Assembly (NCBI RefSeq): GCF_021462285.1
Contig: NZ_CP082787.1
Coordinates: 4,154,001 to 4,218,000 of the forward strand
From: Serratia entomophila
GTDB lineage: Bacteria > Pseudomonadota > Gammaproteobacteria > Enterobacterales > Enterobacteriaceae
Reading direction: 5' to 3'
Length of the DNA: 64,000 bases
The position numbers and the translations under genes are program-made. Positions 40,171-51,360 of the stretch are shown here, one piece after another (position 1 is the stretch's first letter; each line of letters starts with the position of its first letter). The notes under the pieces are model-generated. The model was not told the origin of the DNA and did no database searches. It saw nothing but the letters and a program-made list of their open reading frames with translations.

Positions 40171-40887
40171 TTACTTCAACGCGTTAAGCAGATCTTTACG
40201 CTGGGTTTCCAGCCCGGTGACGCGGTTGCACACGTCGCGGCCGAAGTTCTGGAAATCCTGCTCCTGGTTATTCCATTCGTTCTGGATCGCCTTCTGCAGG
40301 CCGCCGAGGTTGCCCATAATCGCCTGCAGCGGATTGCCGCCGCTGTTAACCGCCTGCTTGACGCCCATCTCGTTCAGGCTGTCCTGCAGCACGCCGCCCA
40401 TGCTCTGCTGCACGATGTTGCGGCCGTCCTGCTCAACCTGATCGATAGCCTTGTGGTGGAAGGTCAGGCCGTCGCTGCGGTGTTCGATAATGCGGTTCAT
40501 CTGCTGCTTGAGCTGGCCGTTCAGGGTCGTCAGGCGATTGCGCACGTTGCTGTCGCTGCCCAGCTCCTTGACGATCACCTTGTCCAGCGCCACCCGGGCT
40601 TTCTCCAGGTGTTGCTGGGCGCCGTTGTCGATCCACGGCAGCTCTTTGCGCAGCGCGCTTTGGTAGCCGAAGGCTTTCTGGCGCTGGCCGTCGGTCAGGC
40701 TCAACGCCTGGCCGTTGCGGGTCACGTCGCCGTCCGGCGAAATTTGCAGGTTGCCGCTGGCGCCCGTCACCTGAACGCTCTGCGGGCTGATAATCACGTC
40801 GTCCTGGGGTTTAACGCTGCACTGGTACTCGGCGTGGGCCTGCGAAGCAGTCAACAGCAGTAAGGCTAACCCGGTTTTCTTTAACAT
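40171..40887 (-). CDS. yggN: YggN, DUF2884 family exported protein
   Basis: This 238-residue protein has a signal peptide (MLKKTGLALLLLTASQAHA, cleavage after AHA) and should be periplasmic. The mature part matches E. coli YggN (DUF2884), with two cysteines (one near residue 23, one near 221) that may pair. The C-terminal half looks largely helical. Function is unknown. It follows glsB by 30 bp on the same strand, so glsB and yggN probably form one transcript. Confidence 0.9.
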   Translation of the reverse strand: MLKKTGLALLLLTASQAHAEYQCSVKPQDDVIISPQSVQVTGASGNLQISPDGDVTRNGQALSLTDGQRQKAFGYQSALRKELPWIDNGAQQHLEKARVALDKVIVKELGSDSNVRNRLTTLNGQLKQQMNRIIEHRSDGLTFHHKAIDQVEQDGRNIVQQSMGGVLQDSLNEMGVKQAVNSGGNPLQAIMGNLGGLQKAIQNEWNNQEQDFQNFGRDVCNRVTGLETQRKDLLNALK

Positions 40888-40917
40888 ATCTTCTCCTGGC
40901 TCCCATCCATGTTGGGA

Positions 40918-41850
40918 TTAAAAAATCGAACGGCTGATACGTTGAGACAACAGTTCCAGCGCCGCAGTTCCCGCCAGCGAGTTGCCGGAGGCATCCAGCT
41001 CCGGCGACCAGACGGCGATCGATAGCTCATCCGGCACGATGGCGACGATGCCGCCGCCCACCCCGGACTTGCCCGGCATCCCCACCCGATAGGCGAACTC
41101 CCCCGCGCCGTCGTACATGCCGCTGGTCATCATCAGCGCGTTGATCTGGCGGGCCTGCAGCGGGCTGATCACTTCCCGGCCGCCGAGGTCACGGCCGTGA
41201 TTGGCCAGATAAACGAAGCCGCGCGCCAGTTCCACGCAGCTCATGCGCAGCGCGCAGTAGTGGAAATAGGTTTTCAGCACCGTGAGCACGTCGTTTTCGA
41301 AGTTGCCGAACGACTTCATCAGATAGGCGATGGCCGCATTGCGGTCGGAGTGTTCGAACTCGGAGCGCGCCACCCGCGCGTCGTAAGCCAAATCCTCTTC
41401 GCCGGTCAGCTGGCGCACCACTTCCAGCATCCGCTGTTTGGGGGCACTGAGCCGGGTTTGCAGCATGTCGCATACCACCAGCGCACCGGGGTTGATAAAC
41501 GGGTTACGCGGCTTGCCCTGCTCCATTTCCAGCTGCAGCAGTGAGTTGAACGGCAGGCCGGAAGGCTCTTTGCCGACGCGCCGCCAAATTTCGTGCTCCT
41601 GATAGCGCGTCAGCGCCAGCGTCAGGCTCAGCACCTTGGAAATAGACTGGATGGAGAAGCGCTCCGCGGCATCGCCGGCCTGGAACATCTCGCCGTCCAC
41701 GGTGCAAACGGCGATCGCCAGCCGATCGGCCGCCACTTCCGCCAGCGCCGGTATATAGTCCGCTACCTTGCCCTGGCCAATCAGCGGGCGCACCTGTTGC
41801 AGGATGTCATCCAGCAACGCGTTATCCAATGTTGTTACCACCGCGGTCAC
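40918..41850 (-). CDS. glsB: Glutaminase GlsB
   Basis: GlsB hydrolyses glutamine to glutamate and ammonia. The 310-residue cytoplasmic protein shows the serine beta-lactamase-like catalytic pair in FSIQSISKV (S69 and K72), and the conserved [19 protein letters not shown] and GKSGVGGGI segments. The start is taken as the GTG at 41850, 2-3 residues longer than E. coli GlsB (YneH). GGAG lies very close to that GTG, so the exact start is uncertain. In E. coli the orthologue is elsewhere; here it sits between yggL and yggN. Confidence 0.9.
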   Translation of the reverse strand: MTAVVTTLDNALLDDILQQVRPLIGQGKVADYIPALAEVAADRLAIAVCTVDGEMFQAGDAAERFSIQSISKVLSLTLALTRYQEHEIWRRVGKEPSGLPFNSLLQLEMEQGKPRNPFINPGALVVCDMLQTRLSAPKQRMLEVVRQLTGEEDLAYDARVARSEFEHSDRNAAIAYLMKSFGNFENDVLTVLKTYFHYCALRMSCVELARGFVYLANHGRDLGGREVISPLQARQINALMMTSGMYDGAGEFAYRVGMPGKSGVGGGIVAIVPDELSIAVWSPELDASGNSLAGTAALELLSQRISRSIF

Positions 41851-41868
41851 ACTCCGGCTTTCCCTTCA

Positions 41869-41983
41869 TCTTTCAAGCCGCAGCGTCGTTGGCTGCGCTT
41901 GCGCATCCCGGTCGCTTACCTGAGCAAGCTTCCGGGGACTCGCATACTTGCCGCCTGGCCGCCACTTGAAATCTATCGGGCAT
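41869..41983. repeat. Degenerate ERIC-like element
   Basis: This stretch shares TTTCAAGCCGCAGCG with the left part of the full ERIC at 31400-31525. It keeps the CTTACCTGAGCAAGCTTCCGGGG core and ends in ACTTGAAATC...GGGCATA, matching the right part. Mismatches and a missing left TATACCC mark it as decayed. It lies between yggL and glsB. Confidence 0.75.
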
Positions 41984-42010
41984 AAAACAAAGGTGCCGTA
42001 AAGGCACCTT
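41984..42010 (-). terminator. Rho-independent terminator downstream of yggL
   Basis: An 8-bp perfect stem (AAGGTGCC with GGCACCTT) and 5-nt loop is followed on the minus strand by TTGTTTTATG. It lies about 50 nt after the yggL stop codon and should end the trmB-yggL transcript. Confidence 0.85.
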
Positions 42011-42060
42011 GAATCAATAGATTCGGCGCGATACCTGCCCGCGCCTATCAGGCAGGAAAA

Positions 42061-42387
42061 TCAGTCCCACCAGATATCGAACAGGTCGCTGACCTTCACT
42101 TCGGTCAGTTTGCGCGCTTCCAGCCAGTTTTTCACCAGCTCGCGGTGCGCGTCTGTGCAGTGGCCGATCTTCTGCAGGCAGATCAATCCTTCCCACTGCA
42201 GGTAGCCGCTGCCGTCAAACGCCAGGCCGTTCGGTTCGATCACTTCGTCGATAAACGCGTCCAGCGTGCTGTCGATATCCTCAACCGCGGTGCCTTCGGC
42301 AAAGCGCCAGGCGACGGAGAAACCCAGTTCCTGAAACTCTTCAATGTGTAACTTCTTGCGTAGACGACGACTGCGGTTCTTAGCCAT
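42061..42387 (-). CDS. yggL: YggL, DUF469 family protein
   Basis: This 108-residue acidic protein matches E. coli YggL in length and sequence, starting [15 protein letters not shown] and ending LFDIWWD. E. coli YggL has been reported to associate with ribosomes and to act in large-subunit assembly; I do not see a motif that shows this directly. Its start overlaps the trmB stop by one base, so it is coupled to trmB. Confidence 0.92.
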   Translation of the reverse strand: MAKNRSRRLRKKLHIEEFQELGFSVAWRFAEGTAVEDIDSTLDAFIDEVIEPNGLAFDGSGYLQWEGLICLQKIGHCTDAHRELVKNWLEARKLTEVKVSDLFDIWWD

Positions 42388-43106
42388 TATTCTTTCCTCT
42401 CAAACATCAAGTCCCAAACGCCATGTCCCAGGCGCTGGCCGCGTAATTCAAATTTTGTCAATGGGCGTGAATCCGGGCGCGGCACATAATCATTATCGCT
42501 GGAAAGATTACGGTAACCTGCGACCCCGTTCATAACCTCTAACATGTGTTCTGCATAAGGTTGCCAGTCGGTGGCCATATGGAACACGCCCCCCGCCTTC
42601 AGCTTGCGCAGCACCAGCTCAACGAACGGCGTCTGAACGATGCGGCGTTTGTTGTGGCGCGCTTTGTGCCAGGGATCGGGGAAGAACAGCTGCACCATAT
42701 CCAGCGAGCCGTCCGGGATCATATTCTCCAGCACCTCGACCGCGTCGTGACACATCACGCGCAGGTTACTCAGCTTGGCTTCGTTGGCGTCGGCCAGGCA
42801 GGCGCCAACGCCCGGCGAATGCACTTCTATCCCCAAAAAATTCTGCTGCGGGTTATTGCCCGCCATGGTCACCAGCGAGGCGCCCATGCCAAAACCGATC
42901 TCCAGCACCGTTGGCGCTTCGCGCCCGAACAGTGCGGCGATGTCGACAGGTTCAGCCTGATACTCCACGCCCATCACCGGCCAATAGTTGTCCAGCGCGT
43001 GCTGCTGGCCTTTGGTCAGCCGCCCCTGGCGGCGAACAAAACTGCGGATACGGCGCATCGCGCGGCCGTTCTCATCAAATTCCGGGGAGATGACGTCATT
43101 AATCAT
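42387..43106 (-). CDS. trmB: tRNA (guanine46-N7)-methyltransferase TrmB
   Basis: TrmB methylates G46 in the variable loop of many tRNAs. The 239-residue product has the SAM motif [10 protein letters not shown] near residues 66-75, [10 protein letters not shown] near 91-100, and [15 protein letters not shown] near 139-153, all family hallmarks. The start at 43106 ([15 protein letters not shown]) equals the E. coli length; an in-frame start nine codons upstream is not conserved. It is divergent from mutY and is co-transcribed with yggL. Confidence 0.95.
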   Translation of the reverse strand: MINDVISPEFDENGRAMRRIRSFVRRQGRLTKGQQHALDNYWPVMGVEYQAEPVDIAALFGREAPTVLEIGFGMGASLVTMAGNNPQQNFLGIEVHSPGVGACLADANEAKLSNLRVMCHDAVEVLENMIPDGSLDMVQLFFPDPWHKARHNKRRIVQTPFVELVLRKLKAGGVFHMATDWQPYAEHMLEVMNGVAGYRNLSSDNDYVPRPDSRPLTKFELRGQRLGHGVWDLMFERKE

Positions 43107-43282
43107 AGTGCTTTCTGTCTGTTTGGCTGCCAATTAGGGAAACGCGCATTATGCAAAGATACATTGCTTTAGCAAGTGTTCATCTTAATACCTGCCGTGC
43201 GGCGTAGGAAAGTTCCGGTTTACAGCATCATGACTCTATGCTGCAATCTCGCTTCATTTTCTGCCGGATATCGAATCTGCTT

Positions 43283-44380
43283 ATGCAAGCACAACAGTTC
43301 GCACAGGTGGTGCTTGACTGGTACCAGCGTTACGGCCGCAAAACCCTGCCGTGGCAGCTTGATAAAACCGCTTATCAAGTATGGCTCTCCGAGGTGATGT
43401 TGCAACAAACCCAGGTTGCCACCGTAATTCCTTATTTTCAGCGATTTATGGCACGTTTTCCCAACGTGCGCGCGCTGGCGGAGGCCCCGCTGGACGAAGT
43501 GCTGCATCTGTGGACCGGCCTGGGCTATTACGCCCGCGCCCGCAACCTGCACAAGGCGGCGCAGACCATTGTCGCACAGCACGGCGGCGAGTTCCCGACA
43601 ACCTTTGAAGAAATCGCCGCCCTGCCCGGCATCGGCCGCTCCACCGCCGGCGCGGTGCTGTCGCTGGCGCTCGGCCAGCATTACCCGATCCTCGACGGCA
43701 ACGTGAAGCGCGTGCTGGCCCGCTGCTACGCGGTGGAAGGCTGGCCGGGCAAAAAAGACGTCGAGAACCGGCTGTGGAAGATCAGCGAAGACGTCACCCC
43801 GGCGCAGGGCGTCGGCCCGTTCAACCAGGCGATGATGGATCTGGGCGCCATGGTATGCACCCGCTCCAAACCCAAGTGCGAGCTCTGCCCGCTCAACGTC
43901 GGCTGCATCGCCTACGCCAACCACAGCTGGGCCAAATACCCCGGCAAGAAGCCGAAGCAAACCCTGCCGGAAAAAACCGCCTACTTCTTGCTGCTGCAGC
44001 ATGGCGATCGCGCGTGGCTGGAACAGCGGCCGGCGGTAGGCCTATGGGGCGGCCTGTTCTGCTTCCCGCAGTTCAGCGAACGCGAGGGTTTGGAACTCTG
44101 GCTGCAACAACGCGGTCTGAAAGGCCAGCACCTGGAACAGCTGACCGCATTTCGCCATACATTCAGCCATTTCCATCTCGACATCGTGCCGATGTGGCTG
44201 GAAATCAGCGCGGCGGGCGGCGCCATGGATGAGGGCGCCGGTCTCTGGTATAACTTAGCGCAGCCGCCGTCGGTCGGGCTGGCAGCGCCGGTTGATCGCC
44301 TGTTGCAACAGTTGGCGAAGCAGTCTCCACGCCAACAAAATTTATATGGCGATAACGCCATTGATGAGGAATTAGCATGA
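43283..44380 (+). CDS. mutY: A/G-specific adenine DNA glycosylase MutY
   Basis: MutY removes adenine mispaired with 8-oxoguanine. The 365-residue protein has [12 protein letters not shown] near residues 32-43 with the catalytic Glu. The helix-hairpin-helix [11 protein letters not shown] near 113-123 precedes LDGNVKRV with the catalytic Asp. Four [4Fe-4S] cysteines are in [17 protein letters not shown] near 192-208, and the C-terminal NUDIX-like domain recognises oxoguanine. The ATG at 43283 ([10 protein letters not shown]) fits E. coli; an upstream in-frame ATG at 43238 is not supported. It overlaps yggX by 4 bp. Confidence 0.96.
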   Translation: MQAQQFAQVVLDWYQRYGRKTLPWQLDKTAYQVWLSEVMLQQTQVATVIPYFQRFMARFPNVRALAEAPLDEVLHLWTGLGYYARARNLHKAAQTIVAQHGGEFPTTFEEIAALPGIGRSTAGAVLSLALGQHYPILDGNVKRVLARCYAVEGWPGKKDVENRLWKISEDVTPAQGVGPFNQAMMDLGAMVCTRSKPKCELCPLNVGCIAYANHSWAKYPGKKPKQTLPEKTAYFLLLQHGDRAWLEQRPAVGLWGGLFCFPQFSEREGLELWLQQRGLKGQHLEQLTAFRHTFSHFHLDIVPMWLEISAAGGAMDEGAGLWYNLAQPPSVGLAAPVDRLLQQLAKQSPRQQNLYGDNAIDEELA

Positions 44381-44649
44381 GCCGCACCATTTTTTGTACC
44401 TTCCTGCAGCGCGACGCCGAAGGGCAGGATTTCCAGCTTTATCCGGGCGACGTCGGCAAACGCATCTACAACGAAATCTCCAAAGAGGCCTGGAGTGAGT
44501 GGATGAAAAAGCAGACCATGCTGATCAACGAGAAAAAGTTGAACATGATGAACGTTGATGACCGCAAACTGCTGGAACAAGAGATGATCAAATTCCTGTT
44601 CGAAGGGCACGACGTGCACATCGAAGGCTATACGCCGCCCAGCGAATAA
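44377..44649 (+). CDS. yggX: Fe(II) trafficking protein YggX
   Basis: YggX is a 90-residue cytoplasmic protein that helps protect iron-sulfur proteins from oxidation. The product starts [19 protein letters not shown] with the conserved Cys7 and ends [10 protein letters not shown], as in E. coli. It overlaps mutY by 4 bp (ATGA), so it is translationally coupled to it. mltC follows after 66 bp in the same direction, the conserved mutY-yggX-mltC order. Confidence 0.96.
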   Translation: MSRTIFCTFLQRDAEGQDFQLYPGDVGKRIYNEISKEAWSEWMKKQTMLINEKKLNMMNVDDRKLLEQEMIKFLFEGHDVHIEGYTPPSE

Positions 44650-44715
44650 CGTGGTTGGGGCCAGGCGCTGGCCCTCTTCAATACTCTTATAATTCTTCTC
44701 GTATACGGCTTTAAG

Positions 44716-45792
44716 ATGAAGAAAATTTTAGCTTTGCTCGTGATTGCGCCTTTGCTGATTTCCTGTTCCGGCAAAAAAAGTGATGAAGTCAACGAAGCCT
44801 GGGTCAAAGACACCAACGGCTTCGACATTCTGATGGGCCAATTCGCCCACAACATCGAGAATATCTGGGGTCTGAACGAAGTTCTGATCGCCGGGCCGAA
44901 AGATTACGTCAAATATACCGACCAATATCAGACCCGCAGCCACATCAACTTTGATTCCGGCGCCATTACCATCGAGACCATAGCCACCACCGATCCGGCC
45001 GCGCACCTGCGCCAGGCGATCATCAGCACCTTGCTGATGGGTGACGATCCGGGCTCTATCGACCTCTACTCCGACGTCAACGACATCCAGATCAGTAAAG
45101 AGCCGTTCCTCTATGGCCAGGTGCTGGATAACAAGGGTGCGCCAATCCGCTGGGAATGGCGTGCGGCGCACTTCGCCGATTATCTGCTGCAAACCAGGCT
45201 GCAGAAGCGCACCTCCGGCCTGCATGTGATCTACTCGGTCACCATCCAGCTGGTGCCGAACCACCTGGACAAGCGTGCGCATAAATACCTGCCGATGGTG
45301 CGCAAAGCCTCGGAGAAATACGGCATAGAAGAGTCGTTGATCCTGGCTATCATGCAGACCGAATCCAGCTTCAACCCGTATGCGGTAAGCGGTTCCGACG
45401 CCTTGGGCCTGATGCAGGTGGTGCAGCACACCGCCGGCAAGGACGTGTTCCAGATGCGCGGCAAATGGGGCAAACCGAGCCGCAGCTACCTGTTCGATCC
45501 GGAAAACAACATCGACACCGGCACCGCCTATCTGGCTATTCTGCAGAACAACTACCTGGGCGGCATTCAGAACCCAACCTCGCGGCGCTATGCGGTGATC
45601 ACCGCCTACAACGGCGGCGCCGGCAGCGTGCTGCGGGTGTTCTCCAGCGATCGGACGCGCGCGGTAACCATCATCAACGGCATGCAGCCGGGCGATGTCT
45701 ACCAAACGCTGACCACCAAGCACCCGGCCGCCGAATCGCGCCGTTATCTGGTGAAGGTGAACAACGCGCAGAAGAGCTACCGCAGAAGGTAA
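44716..45792 (+). CDS. mltC: Membrane-bound lytic murein transglycosylase C
   Basis: MltC cleaves peptidoglycan glycan strands to give 1,6-anhydromuramyl products. The 358-residue precursor has a lipoprotein signal with lipobox LISC (Cys17), so it is anchored by lipid, usually in the outer membrane. The C-terminal SLT domain (about residues 190-350) has the catalytic Glu in MQTESSFNP and [11 protein letters not shown]. It follows yggX and is closed by a strong terminator. Confidence 0.95.
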   Translation: MKKILALLVIAPLLISCSGKKSDEVNEAWVKDTNGFDILMGQFAHNIENIWGLNEVLIAGPKDYVKYTDQYQTRSHINFDSGAITIETIATTDPAAHLRQAIISTLLMGDDPGSIDLYSDVNDIQISKEPFLYGQVLDNKGAPIRWEWRAAHFADYLLQTRLQKRTSGLHVIYSVTIQLVPNHLDKRAHKYLPMVRKASEKYGIEESLILAIMQTESSFNPYAVSGSDALGLMQVVQHTAGKDVFQMRGKWGKPSRSYLFDPENNIDTGTAYLAILQNNYLGGIQNPTSRRYAVITAYNGGAGSVLRVFSSDRTRAVTIINGMQPGDVYQTLTTKHPAAESRRYLVKVNNAQKSYRRR

Positions 45793-45815
45793 TGCGCTCC
45801 AGGCGGGAAATAATC

Positions 45816-45844
45816 AGGGCCGGCATAAAAACCGGCCCTTTTTT
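45816..45844 (+). terminator. Rho-independent terminator of mltC
   Basis: A 7-bp GC stem (GGGCCGG at 45817-45823 with CCGGCCC at 45832-45838) is followed by TTTTTT. The other strand also has a T-rich exit, so it may also serve convergent prpD. Confidence 0.92.
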
Positions 45845-45869
45845 CGGCTTATCACTACGGATGCGGTAT

Positions 45870-47321
45870 TTAAATCACGTACAGATCGAGATACTCATGC
45901 ACCGGCATCTGCTCTAACTGCTGCCGATCCAAAGAGATGGCCAAAATCCGCTGCTGCTGCCGCAGCGGGAACTGGCGCCCCAGGTTAGTGGTGAATTTTT
46001 CAATCAGCAGCGGGATACCGTCCTGGCGGCGGCGGGCGTGCCCAATCGGGTATTGCACCTCGACTTCATCGAAGCGGCTGCCGTCGCTAAATTCCAACGT
46101 AATGGCGTTAGCGATAGAACGCTTCTCGGGATCGTGGTACGCGGCGGTGAAAGCGGGATCTTCCACGCAACCGATCCTGGCGCGCAGGCTGTCGATACGT
46201 TGGTCCTGTGCCACATTGTCTTCGTAATCGGCGGCGGTCAGGCGCCCGAACAGCAGCGCGATGGCCACCATATACTGAATGCAGTGATCGCGATCCGCCG
46301 GGTTATCCAGCGGCCCCTGCTTATCGATAATGCGGATGCAGGCTTCATGAGTGCGAATGCTCACTTTGCTGATATCCGCTGCGCTTTTGCCTGCCGCCAA
46401 CATCCGTTGATGCAGCGTCATTGCGGCCTCCACCGCCGTCTGGGCATGGAACTCCGCCGGGAAGGCTATCTTGAACAGCACGTTTTCCATCACGTAAGAG
46501 CCATAGGGGCGCTGAAAACGCAGCGGTTCGCCGTTGAACAGCACGTCGTAAAATCCCCAGGTCTTGGCGCTGAGCGCCGAGGGATAGCCCATCTCACCCG
46601 TTTGCGCCATCAGCGCCAGCCGCACCGCGCGCGCGGTGGCGTCGCCGGCGGCCCAGGACTTGCGCGTGCCGGTATTGGGGGAATGGCGATAGGTGCGCAG
46701 CGCCTGGCCATCCACCCAGGCCAGCGAGACGGCGTTGAGGATTTCGTCGCGGGACAGCCCCAGCATCTCTGCCACCACCGCCGTGGAGGCAACCTTCACC
46801 AGCAAAACGTGATCCAGGCCAACGCGGTTAAAGGAGTTTTCCAGCGCAATGCAGCCCTGAATTTCATGAGCCTTGATCATGCCGCCAAGCACCTGCCCGA
46901 TCGTCAGAGGCTCTTTCCCACCGGCCACCGCATTGCGCGACAGCCAGTCCGCCACCGCTAGGATCCCGCCCAGGTTATCCGAAGGGTGCCCCCACTCGGC
47001 CGCCAGCCAGGTATCGTTAAAATCGAGCCAGCGGATCATGGTGCCAATATTGAAGGCCGCCTGCACCGGATCGAGCTGAAACTGCGTTCCCGGCACGCGT
47101 GCGCCGTGGGGCACCTGGGTGCCCGGCACTATTGGCCCGAGCAGCTTCCGGCAGGCCGGATATTGCAGCGCTTCCAGGCCGCACCCCAGCGTATCGAGAA
47201 AGCAATAGTGCGCGGTTTCATACGCCAGCGTGGATGAAATCTCGAAATGCATAACATAATCAACAATATCGACCATTTCACGGTCGAAGTCCGGACGGAT
47301 ATTGAGCACGGAGGCGGACAT
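45870..47321 (-). CDS. prpD: 2-methylcitrate dehydratase PrpD
   Basis: PrpD dehydrates 2-methylcitrate to 2-methyl-cis-aconitate in the methylcitrate route for propionate breakdown. The 483-residue product is nearly identical to E. coli PrpD over its length, with [19 protein letters not shown] near residues 92-110 and [11 protein letters not shown] near 430-440. The start at 47321 ([10 protein letters not shown]) fits the family; a start 15 codons earlier does not. It is the last gene of prpBCD and ends near the shared terminator. No prpE is seen next to it. Confidence 0.96.
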   Translation of the reverse strand: MSASVLNIRPDFDREMVDIVDYVMHFEISSTLAYETAHYCFLDTLGCGLEALQYPACRKLLGPIVPGTQVPHGARVPGTQFQLDPVQAAFNIGTMIRWLDFNDTWLAAEWGHPSDNLGGILAVADWLSRNAVAGGKEPLTIGQVLGGMIKAHEIQGCIALENSFNRVGLDHVLLVKVASTAVVAEMLGLSRDEILNAVSLAWVDGQALRTYRHSPNTGTRKSWAAGDATARAVRLALMAQTGEMGYPSALSAKTWGFYDVLFNGEPLRFQRPYGSYVMENVLFKIAFPAEFHAQTAVEAAMTLHQRMLAAGKSAADISKVSIRTHEACIRIIDKQGPLDNPADRDHCIQYMVAIALLFGRLTAADYEDNVAQDQRIDSLRARIGCVEDPAFTAAYHDPEKRSIANAITLEFSDGSRFDEVEVQYPIGHARRRQDGIPLLIEKFTTNLGRQFPLRQQQRILAISLDRQQLEQMPVHEYLDLYVI

Positions 47322-47378
47322 AGGGCTATCTTCCTGTTTTATGATTATTGGCAAATGCGGCGCCATGCGGCCACCGGT

Positions 47379-48545
47379 TCATTGACGCCGATCGACGGGC
47401 ATAAAAGCGCGCTCCTGCGGGCCGATATAGGCCGCCGCCGGCCGGATAATCTTGTTGTCGAGGCGCTGCTCAATAATATGCGCCGACCAACCGGTAACGC
47501 GGGCGATGACAAACAGCGGCGTGAACATTTCAGCGGGCACGCCCATCATGTTGTAAGAAACCGCCGAGAACCAATCGAGGTTAGGGAACATTTTTTTGGT
47601 TTCCCACAGCACGCTTTCCAATCGGTCGGCGATATTGAACAGCTTCGGCTGCCCGGCTTCTTGCGCCAGCTGATGTGCAATGCGTTTGATGACCTGATGG
47701 CGGGGATCGGCGATGGTATACACCGGGTGGCCAAAACCGATGATCACCTCTTTGTTTTCGATGCGTTTGCGGATGTCGGTCTCCGCCTCTTCCGGCGTTT
47801 CATAACGCTGCTGGATTTCCAGAGAGACTTCATTGGCGCCGCCGTGTTTAGGGCCGCGCAGCGCGCCGATGGCGCCGGCAATCGCCGAATAAATGTCCGA
47901 ACCGGTGCCGGCGATAACCCGGCCGGTAAAGGTCGAAGCGTTGAACTCATGTTCGGCGTAGAGCACCAGCGAGGCGTGCATCGCCTTTTCCCAGCTTTCC
48001 GTGGGCTTGCCGCCATGCAGCAAATGGAGGAAATGGCCGCCGATGGAGTCGTCATCCGTTTCCGTCTCAATGCGTTTGCCGTTGTGGCTATAGTGATACC
48101 AGTACAGCAGCATCGAGCCGAGCGAGGCCAGAAGTTTGTCGGCAATATCGCGGGCGCCCGGGGCGCCATGGGCGTCTTTCTCCGGCAAAACGCAGCCCAG
48201 TGCGGATACGCCGGTACGCATGACGTCCATGGGGTGCGAGGCGGCGGGCAGCGCTTCCAACACCGTTTTGACGTTCATCGGCACGTCGCGCAGCGCTTTG
48301 AGTTTGACCTTGTAAGCGTCCAGCTCCTGGCGGGTGGGCAGTTTGCCGTGGATCAGCAAATAGGCCACCTCTTCAAATTCACAATACTGCGCCAGCTCGA
48401 GAATGTCATAGCCGCGGTAGTGCAAATCGTTGCCGTTTCTGCCCACGGTACAGAGCGCGGTATTGCCCGCGACCACGCCAGATAGGGCAACGGATTTTTT
48501 CGGCTTATTGCCTGACGGTGTCTGTTGGGGCGTCGTATCTGTCAT
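47379..48545 (-). CDS. prpC: 2-methylcitrate synthase PrpC
   Basis: PrpC condenses propionyl-CoA with oxaloacetate to 2-methylcitrate. The 388-residue citrate synthase-family enzyme has [18 protein letters not shown] near residues 199-216, [10 protein letters not shown] near 236-245 and [13 protein letters not shown] near 267-279. It sits 57 bp upstream of prpD and 33 bp downstream of prpB on one strand, in one operon with a sigma-54 promoter. A slightly Pro/Lys-rich N-terminus precedes the conserved start of the fold near residue 17. Confidence 0.96.
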   Translation of the reverse strand: MTDTTPQQTPSGNKPKKSVALSGVVAGNTALCTVGRNGNDLHYRGYDILELAQYCEFEEVAYLLIHGKLPTRQELDAYKVKLKALRDVPMNVKTVLEALPAASHPMDVMRTGVSALGCVLPEKDAHGAPGARDIADKLLASLGSMLLYWYHYSHNGKRIETETDDDSIGGHFLHLLHGGKPTESWEKAMHASLVLYAEHEFNASTFTGRVIAGTGSDIYSAIAGAIGALRGPKHGGANEVSLEIQQRYETPEEAETDIRKRIENKEVIIGFGHPVYTIADPRHQVIKRIAHQLAQEAGQPKLFNIADRLESVLWETKKMFPNLDWFSAVSYNMMGVPAEMFTPLFVIARVTGWSAHIIEQRLDNKIIRPAAAYIGPQERAFMPVDRRQ

Positions 48546-48578
48546 GTCAGCCTCTCTGTGATATTGGCGAAGAAGACC

Positions 48579-49469
48579 TTATTCGCCGCGTTCGCGGGCA
48601 AATAAGGCATCCAATTTCTCTTCGAACTGGTAGTAACCAATGCTCTCGTAAAGCTCGTGGCGAGTTTGCATTTGGTCGATGACGTTTTTTTGCGTGCCTT
48701 CCCGGCGCAGAACCTGATAAACATTTTCCGCCGCACGATTCATGGCGCGGAAGGCAGATAAAGGATAGAGCGCCATCGCCACCTGCGCGCTTTTCAATTC
48801 TTCAGTCGTAAACAGCGGCGTCGCGCCGAACTCGGTGATATTGGCCAAAATGGGCACCTCCACCGCGCCGGCGAATCGACGATAAATATCCAGCTCGGTC
48901 ACCGCCTCGGGGAACAGCATATCCGCCCCGGCCTCGATGTAGGCACGGGCGCGATCGAGCGCCGCCTCAATCCCTTCCACGGCCAGCGCATCGGTGCGCG
49001 CCATGATGGCAAAATTGGCATCGGTGCGGGCATCCACCGCCGCCTTGATGCGATCGACCATCTCCGCCGTAGACACAATGGCCTTATTTGGCCGGTGCCC
49101 GCAGCGCTTGGCGCCGACCTGATCTTCGATATGCAGCGCCGCCGCGCCGGCTTTGCCGATAGCCTTCACGGTGCGCGCCACGTTAAAGGCCGAAGCGCCG
49201 AATCCAATGTCCGCGTCCACCAGCAGCGGCAGCGGGCAAACGTCGGTGATCCGCCGCACGTCGGTCAGCACATCATCAAGCGTGGAGATGCCTAAATCGG
49301 GCAACCCCAGGGAACCGGCCGCCACGCCGCCGCCGGAAAGATAGATGGCTTGAAAACCGGCGCGTTGCGCCAGCAGCGCATGGTTTGCATTGATGGTGCC
49401 GACAATTTGCAACGGGCTTTCTTTACTTAATGCGGCACGAAAGGCCTGGCCCGGAGAGGGGGATGACAT
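48579..49469 (-). CDS. prpB: 2-methylisocitrate lyase PrpB
   Basis: PrpB splits 2-methylisocitrate into pyruvate and succinate, the last step of the methylcitrate cycle. The 296-residue protein belongs to the isocitrate lyase family. The Mg-binding DADIGFG is near residues 87-93 and the catalytic loop KRCGH near 122-126. The start at 49469 ([14 protein letters not shown]) fits the family; an in-frame start 15 codons earlier lies close to the promoter and is rejected. It is the first gene of prpBCD, and a sigma-54 promoter is about 50 bp upstream. Confidence 0.96.
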   Translation of the reverse strand: MSSPSPGQAFRAALSKESPLQIVGTINANHALLAQRAGFQAIYLSGGGVAAGSLGLPDLGISTLDDVLTDVRRITDVCPLPLLVDADIGFGASAFNVARTVKAIGKAGAAALHIEDQVGAKRCGHRPNKAIVSTAEMVDRIKAAVDARTDANFAIMARTDALAVEGIEAALDRARAYIEAGADMLFPEAVTELDIYRRFAGAVEVPILANITEFGATPLFTTEELKSAQVAMALYPLSAFRAMNRAAENVYQVLRREGTQKNVIDQMQTRHELYESIGYYQFEEKLDALFARERGE

Positions 49470-49517
49470 AGGCTTATCCTCTTGCAGACAGCTGTTATTT
49501 TCAGGTATCGGCAATAA

Positions 49518-49534
49518 GGCAAGGGGCGTGCCAA
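49518..49534 (-). promoter_or_regulatory. Sigma-54 promoter of prpBCD
   Basis: On the minus strand TTGGCACGCCCCTTGCC fits the sigma-54 consensus TGGCACGNNNNTTGC at every fixed position, with the -24 GG and -12 GC elements 10 bp apart. It lies about 50 bp before prpB and matches the need of the divergent PrpR activator. Confidence 0.93.
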
Positions 49535-49638
49535 CCCTGGCCTAAAATCGATGCCGAATAAAAATCAATATTAATCAATTGGATAATAAAATTTCATCGC
49601 TGAACCGGGCCGCCTTCTCAAAAAATGCGCGCCGGTTA

Positions 49639-49686
49639 ACGTTTCATGAAACGTTTCACGCCCTTGGCTTGAAACATGCGTGAAAC
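49639..49686. promoter_or_regulatory. Probable PrpR binding sites in the prpB-prpR gap
   Basis: ACGTTTCATGAAACGT (49639-49654) is a perfect 16-bp palindrome. A second element, GAAACATGCGTGAAAC (49671-49686), repeats the GAAAC half-site twice. They lie about 105-170 bp upstream of the sigma-54 promoter, where an enhancer-binding protein would sit. Assignment to PrpR is inferred from position. Confidence 0.7.
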
Positions 49687-49714
49687 GCGCCTACAACCAT
49701 AGGTATGTTTCCAC

Positions 49715-51334
49715 ATGCGTACTGATCCTATGGCTTACTCTTCCGCTCTGCCGGACGGCGCCGGCGACAAGCCCGCCATCTGGATCGTCTCCGTCACGCG
49801 CCTGTTTGACCTGCTGCGGGACATCAGCCTGGAATTCGACAGCCTGGCGAGCATCACCCCCATTCAGCTGGGCTTTGAAAAAGCCGTGCAGCATATCCGC
49901 CAAAAATTGCTCAGCGAGCGCTGCGACGTCATCATTGCCGCCGGCTCCAACGGCGCTTATTTGAAAAGCCGCCTTTCGGTGCCGGTGGTGCTGATCAAAC
50001 CGGGCGGCTTTGACATCGTTCAAGCCTTGGCCAAGGCGCGTCGCATGGCTTCGTCAATCGGCATCATTACCTATAAAAAAACGCTGCCGGAGCTGCTGGA
50101 ATTTCAGCACGCATTTGATTTGCAGCTGGAACAGCGCTGCTACGTCACCAAAGAGGAAGCGCGTGAACAGCTCAATGAATTAAAAGCGAAAGGCGTTCAG
50201 GCGGTGGTCGGCGCCGGGCTGATTACCGATCTGGCTCAGGAAGCGGCGCTTGCCGGCGTGCTCATCTATTCGACCTCCACGGTGCGCCAGGCCTTTCACG
50301 AAGCGCTGGGCAGGACGCGTTCCCTGCAAGGCGCCGCCCAAGCGCGCAAGCCCCCCTCCGGCCGCGAAACCCTGCGCGCGCGTTATGGGATAAACCATCT
50401 GCGTGGCGATTCGCCGATGATGGAGAAGCTTCGCCGCACGATTGCGCTTTATGGCCGCTCATCCGCCGCAGTGCTCATCCAGGGGGAAACCGGCACCGGT
50501 AAAGAGTTGGCCGCACAGGCCATTCACCAGGAATTCTTTTCCCGCCATGCGGCGGCTCCGTTCGTCGCTATCAACTGCGGCGCCATCGCCGAATCGCTGC
50601 TGGAAGCGGAGCTATTCGGTTATGAAGAGGGGGCGTTTACCGGCTCCCGTCGCGGAGGGCGCGCCGGCCTGTTTGAAACCGCCGACGGGGGGACGCTGTT
50701 TCTCGATGAGATCGGTGAAATGCCGCTGCCCCTGCAGAGCCGCTTGCTGCGCGTGCTGGAAGAAAAAGAAATCACCCGGGTTGGCGGACAGCGCCCTATT
50801 CCGGTGAAGGTGCGCATTATCAGCGCCACCCACTGCAGCCTGGAAAGCGCCGTGAACCGCAGCGAGTTTCGCCCCGATCTGTTTTATCGGCTCAATACGT
50901 TGCGCCTGAGCCTGCCCGCGCTGCGTGAGCGAGAGCAGGATGTGATGGAGCTGGCCCAGTGGTATCTGAAACAGGCGCTGGCGGAGCTGAACGTGCCATT
51001 TACCGCCGCCTGGATGCAGGGCATTTTTTCCTGCCGGCAACGGTTGCAGGGCTACAGCTGGCCCGGGAATATTCGCGAATTGCGCAATATGATGCAGCGG
51101 CTGGCGCTGTTTTTAAGCGCCGAACCCTCAGAGGCATTAAGTGAACAGAAGCTCTGCGGCTGGCTGCCGGAGCTGGTTTGCGCCGGGCTGGCGCCCGAGC
51201 CGCCTGCGCCCGTGGTATCAGACGTTCAGGCTGCCCTGGCGCAATTTAATGGCGATCGCGCCGCGACCGCGCGGTACCTCGGCATCAGCCGCACCACGCT
51301 GTGGCGGCGCCTGCGGGAAACGGGCCGCTCTTAG
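49715..51334 (+). CDS. prpR: Sigma-54-dependent propionate catabolism activator PrpR
   Basis: PrpR activates prpBCD in response to 2-methylcitrate. The 539-residue protein has an N-terminal PrpR_N sensor domain (about 20-195) and a central AAA+ domain (about 230-460) with Walker A GETGTGKE, the sigma-54 contact loop GAFTGS and Walker [14 protein letters not shown]-terminal Fis-type helix-turn-helix (about 500-535, [16 protein letters not shown]) follows. The loop ends in Ser instead of the usual Ala, which, as I recall, is also the case in E. coli PrpR. The start may be 49715 or 49730. It is divergent from prpB. Confidence 0.95.
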   Translation: MRTDPMAYSSALPDGAGDKPAIWIVSVTRLFDLLRDISLEFDSLASITPIQLGFEKAVQHIRQKLLSERCDVIIAAGSNGAYLKSRLSVPVVLIKPGGFDIVQALAKARRMASSIGIITYKKTLPELLEFQHAFDLQLEQRCYVTKEEAREQLNELKAKGVQAVVGAGLITDLAQEAALAGVLIYSTSTVRQAFHEALGRTRSLQGAAQARKPPSGRETLRARYGINHLRGDSPMMEKLRRTIALYGRSSAAVLIQGETGTGKELAAQAIHQEFFSRHAAAPFVAINCGAIAESLLEAELFGYEEGAFTGSRRGGRAGLFETADGGTLFLDEIGEMPLPLQSRLLRVLEEKEITRVGGQRPIPVKVRIISATHCSLESAVNRSEFRPDLFYRLNTLRLSLPALREREQDVMELAQWYLKQALAELNVPFTAAWMQGIFSCRQRLQGYSWPGNIRELRNMMQRLALFLSAEPSEALSEQKLCGWLPELVCAGLAPEPPAPVVSDVQAALAQFNGDRAATARYLGISRTTLWRRLRETGRS

Positions 51335-51360
51335 TTGCGGCAGAGCGGCCCGAGGCGCGG

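Noticed and set aside
50630..50650. Ser at the end of the PrpR GAFTGS loop considered as a defect
   Set aside because: As I recall, E. coli PrpR has the same residue, so it is a family trait.
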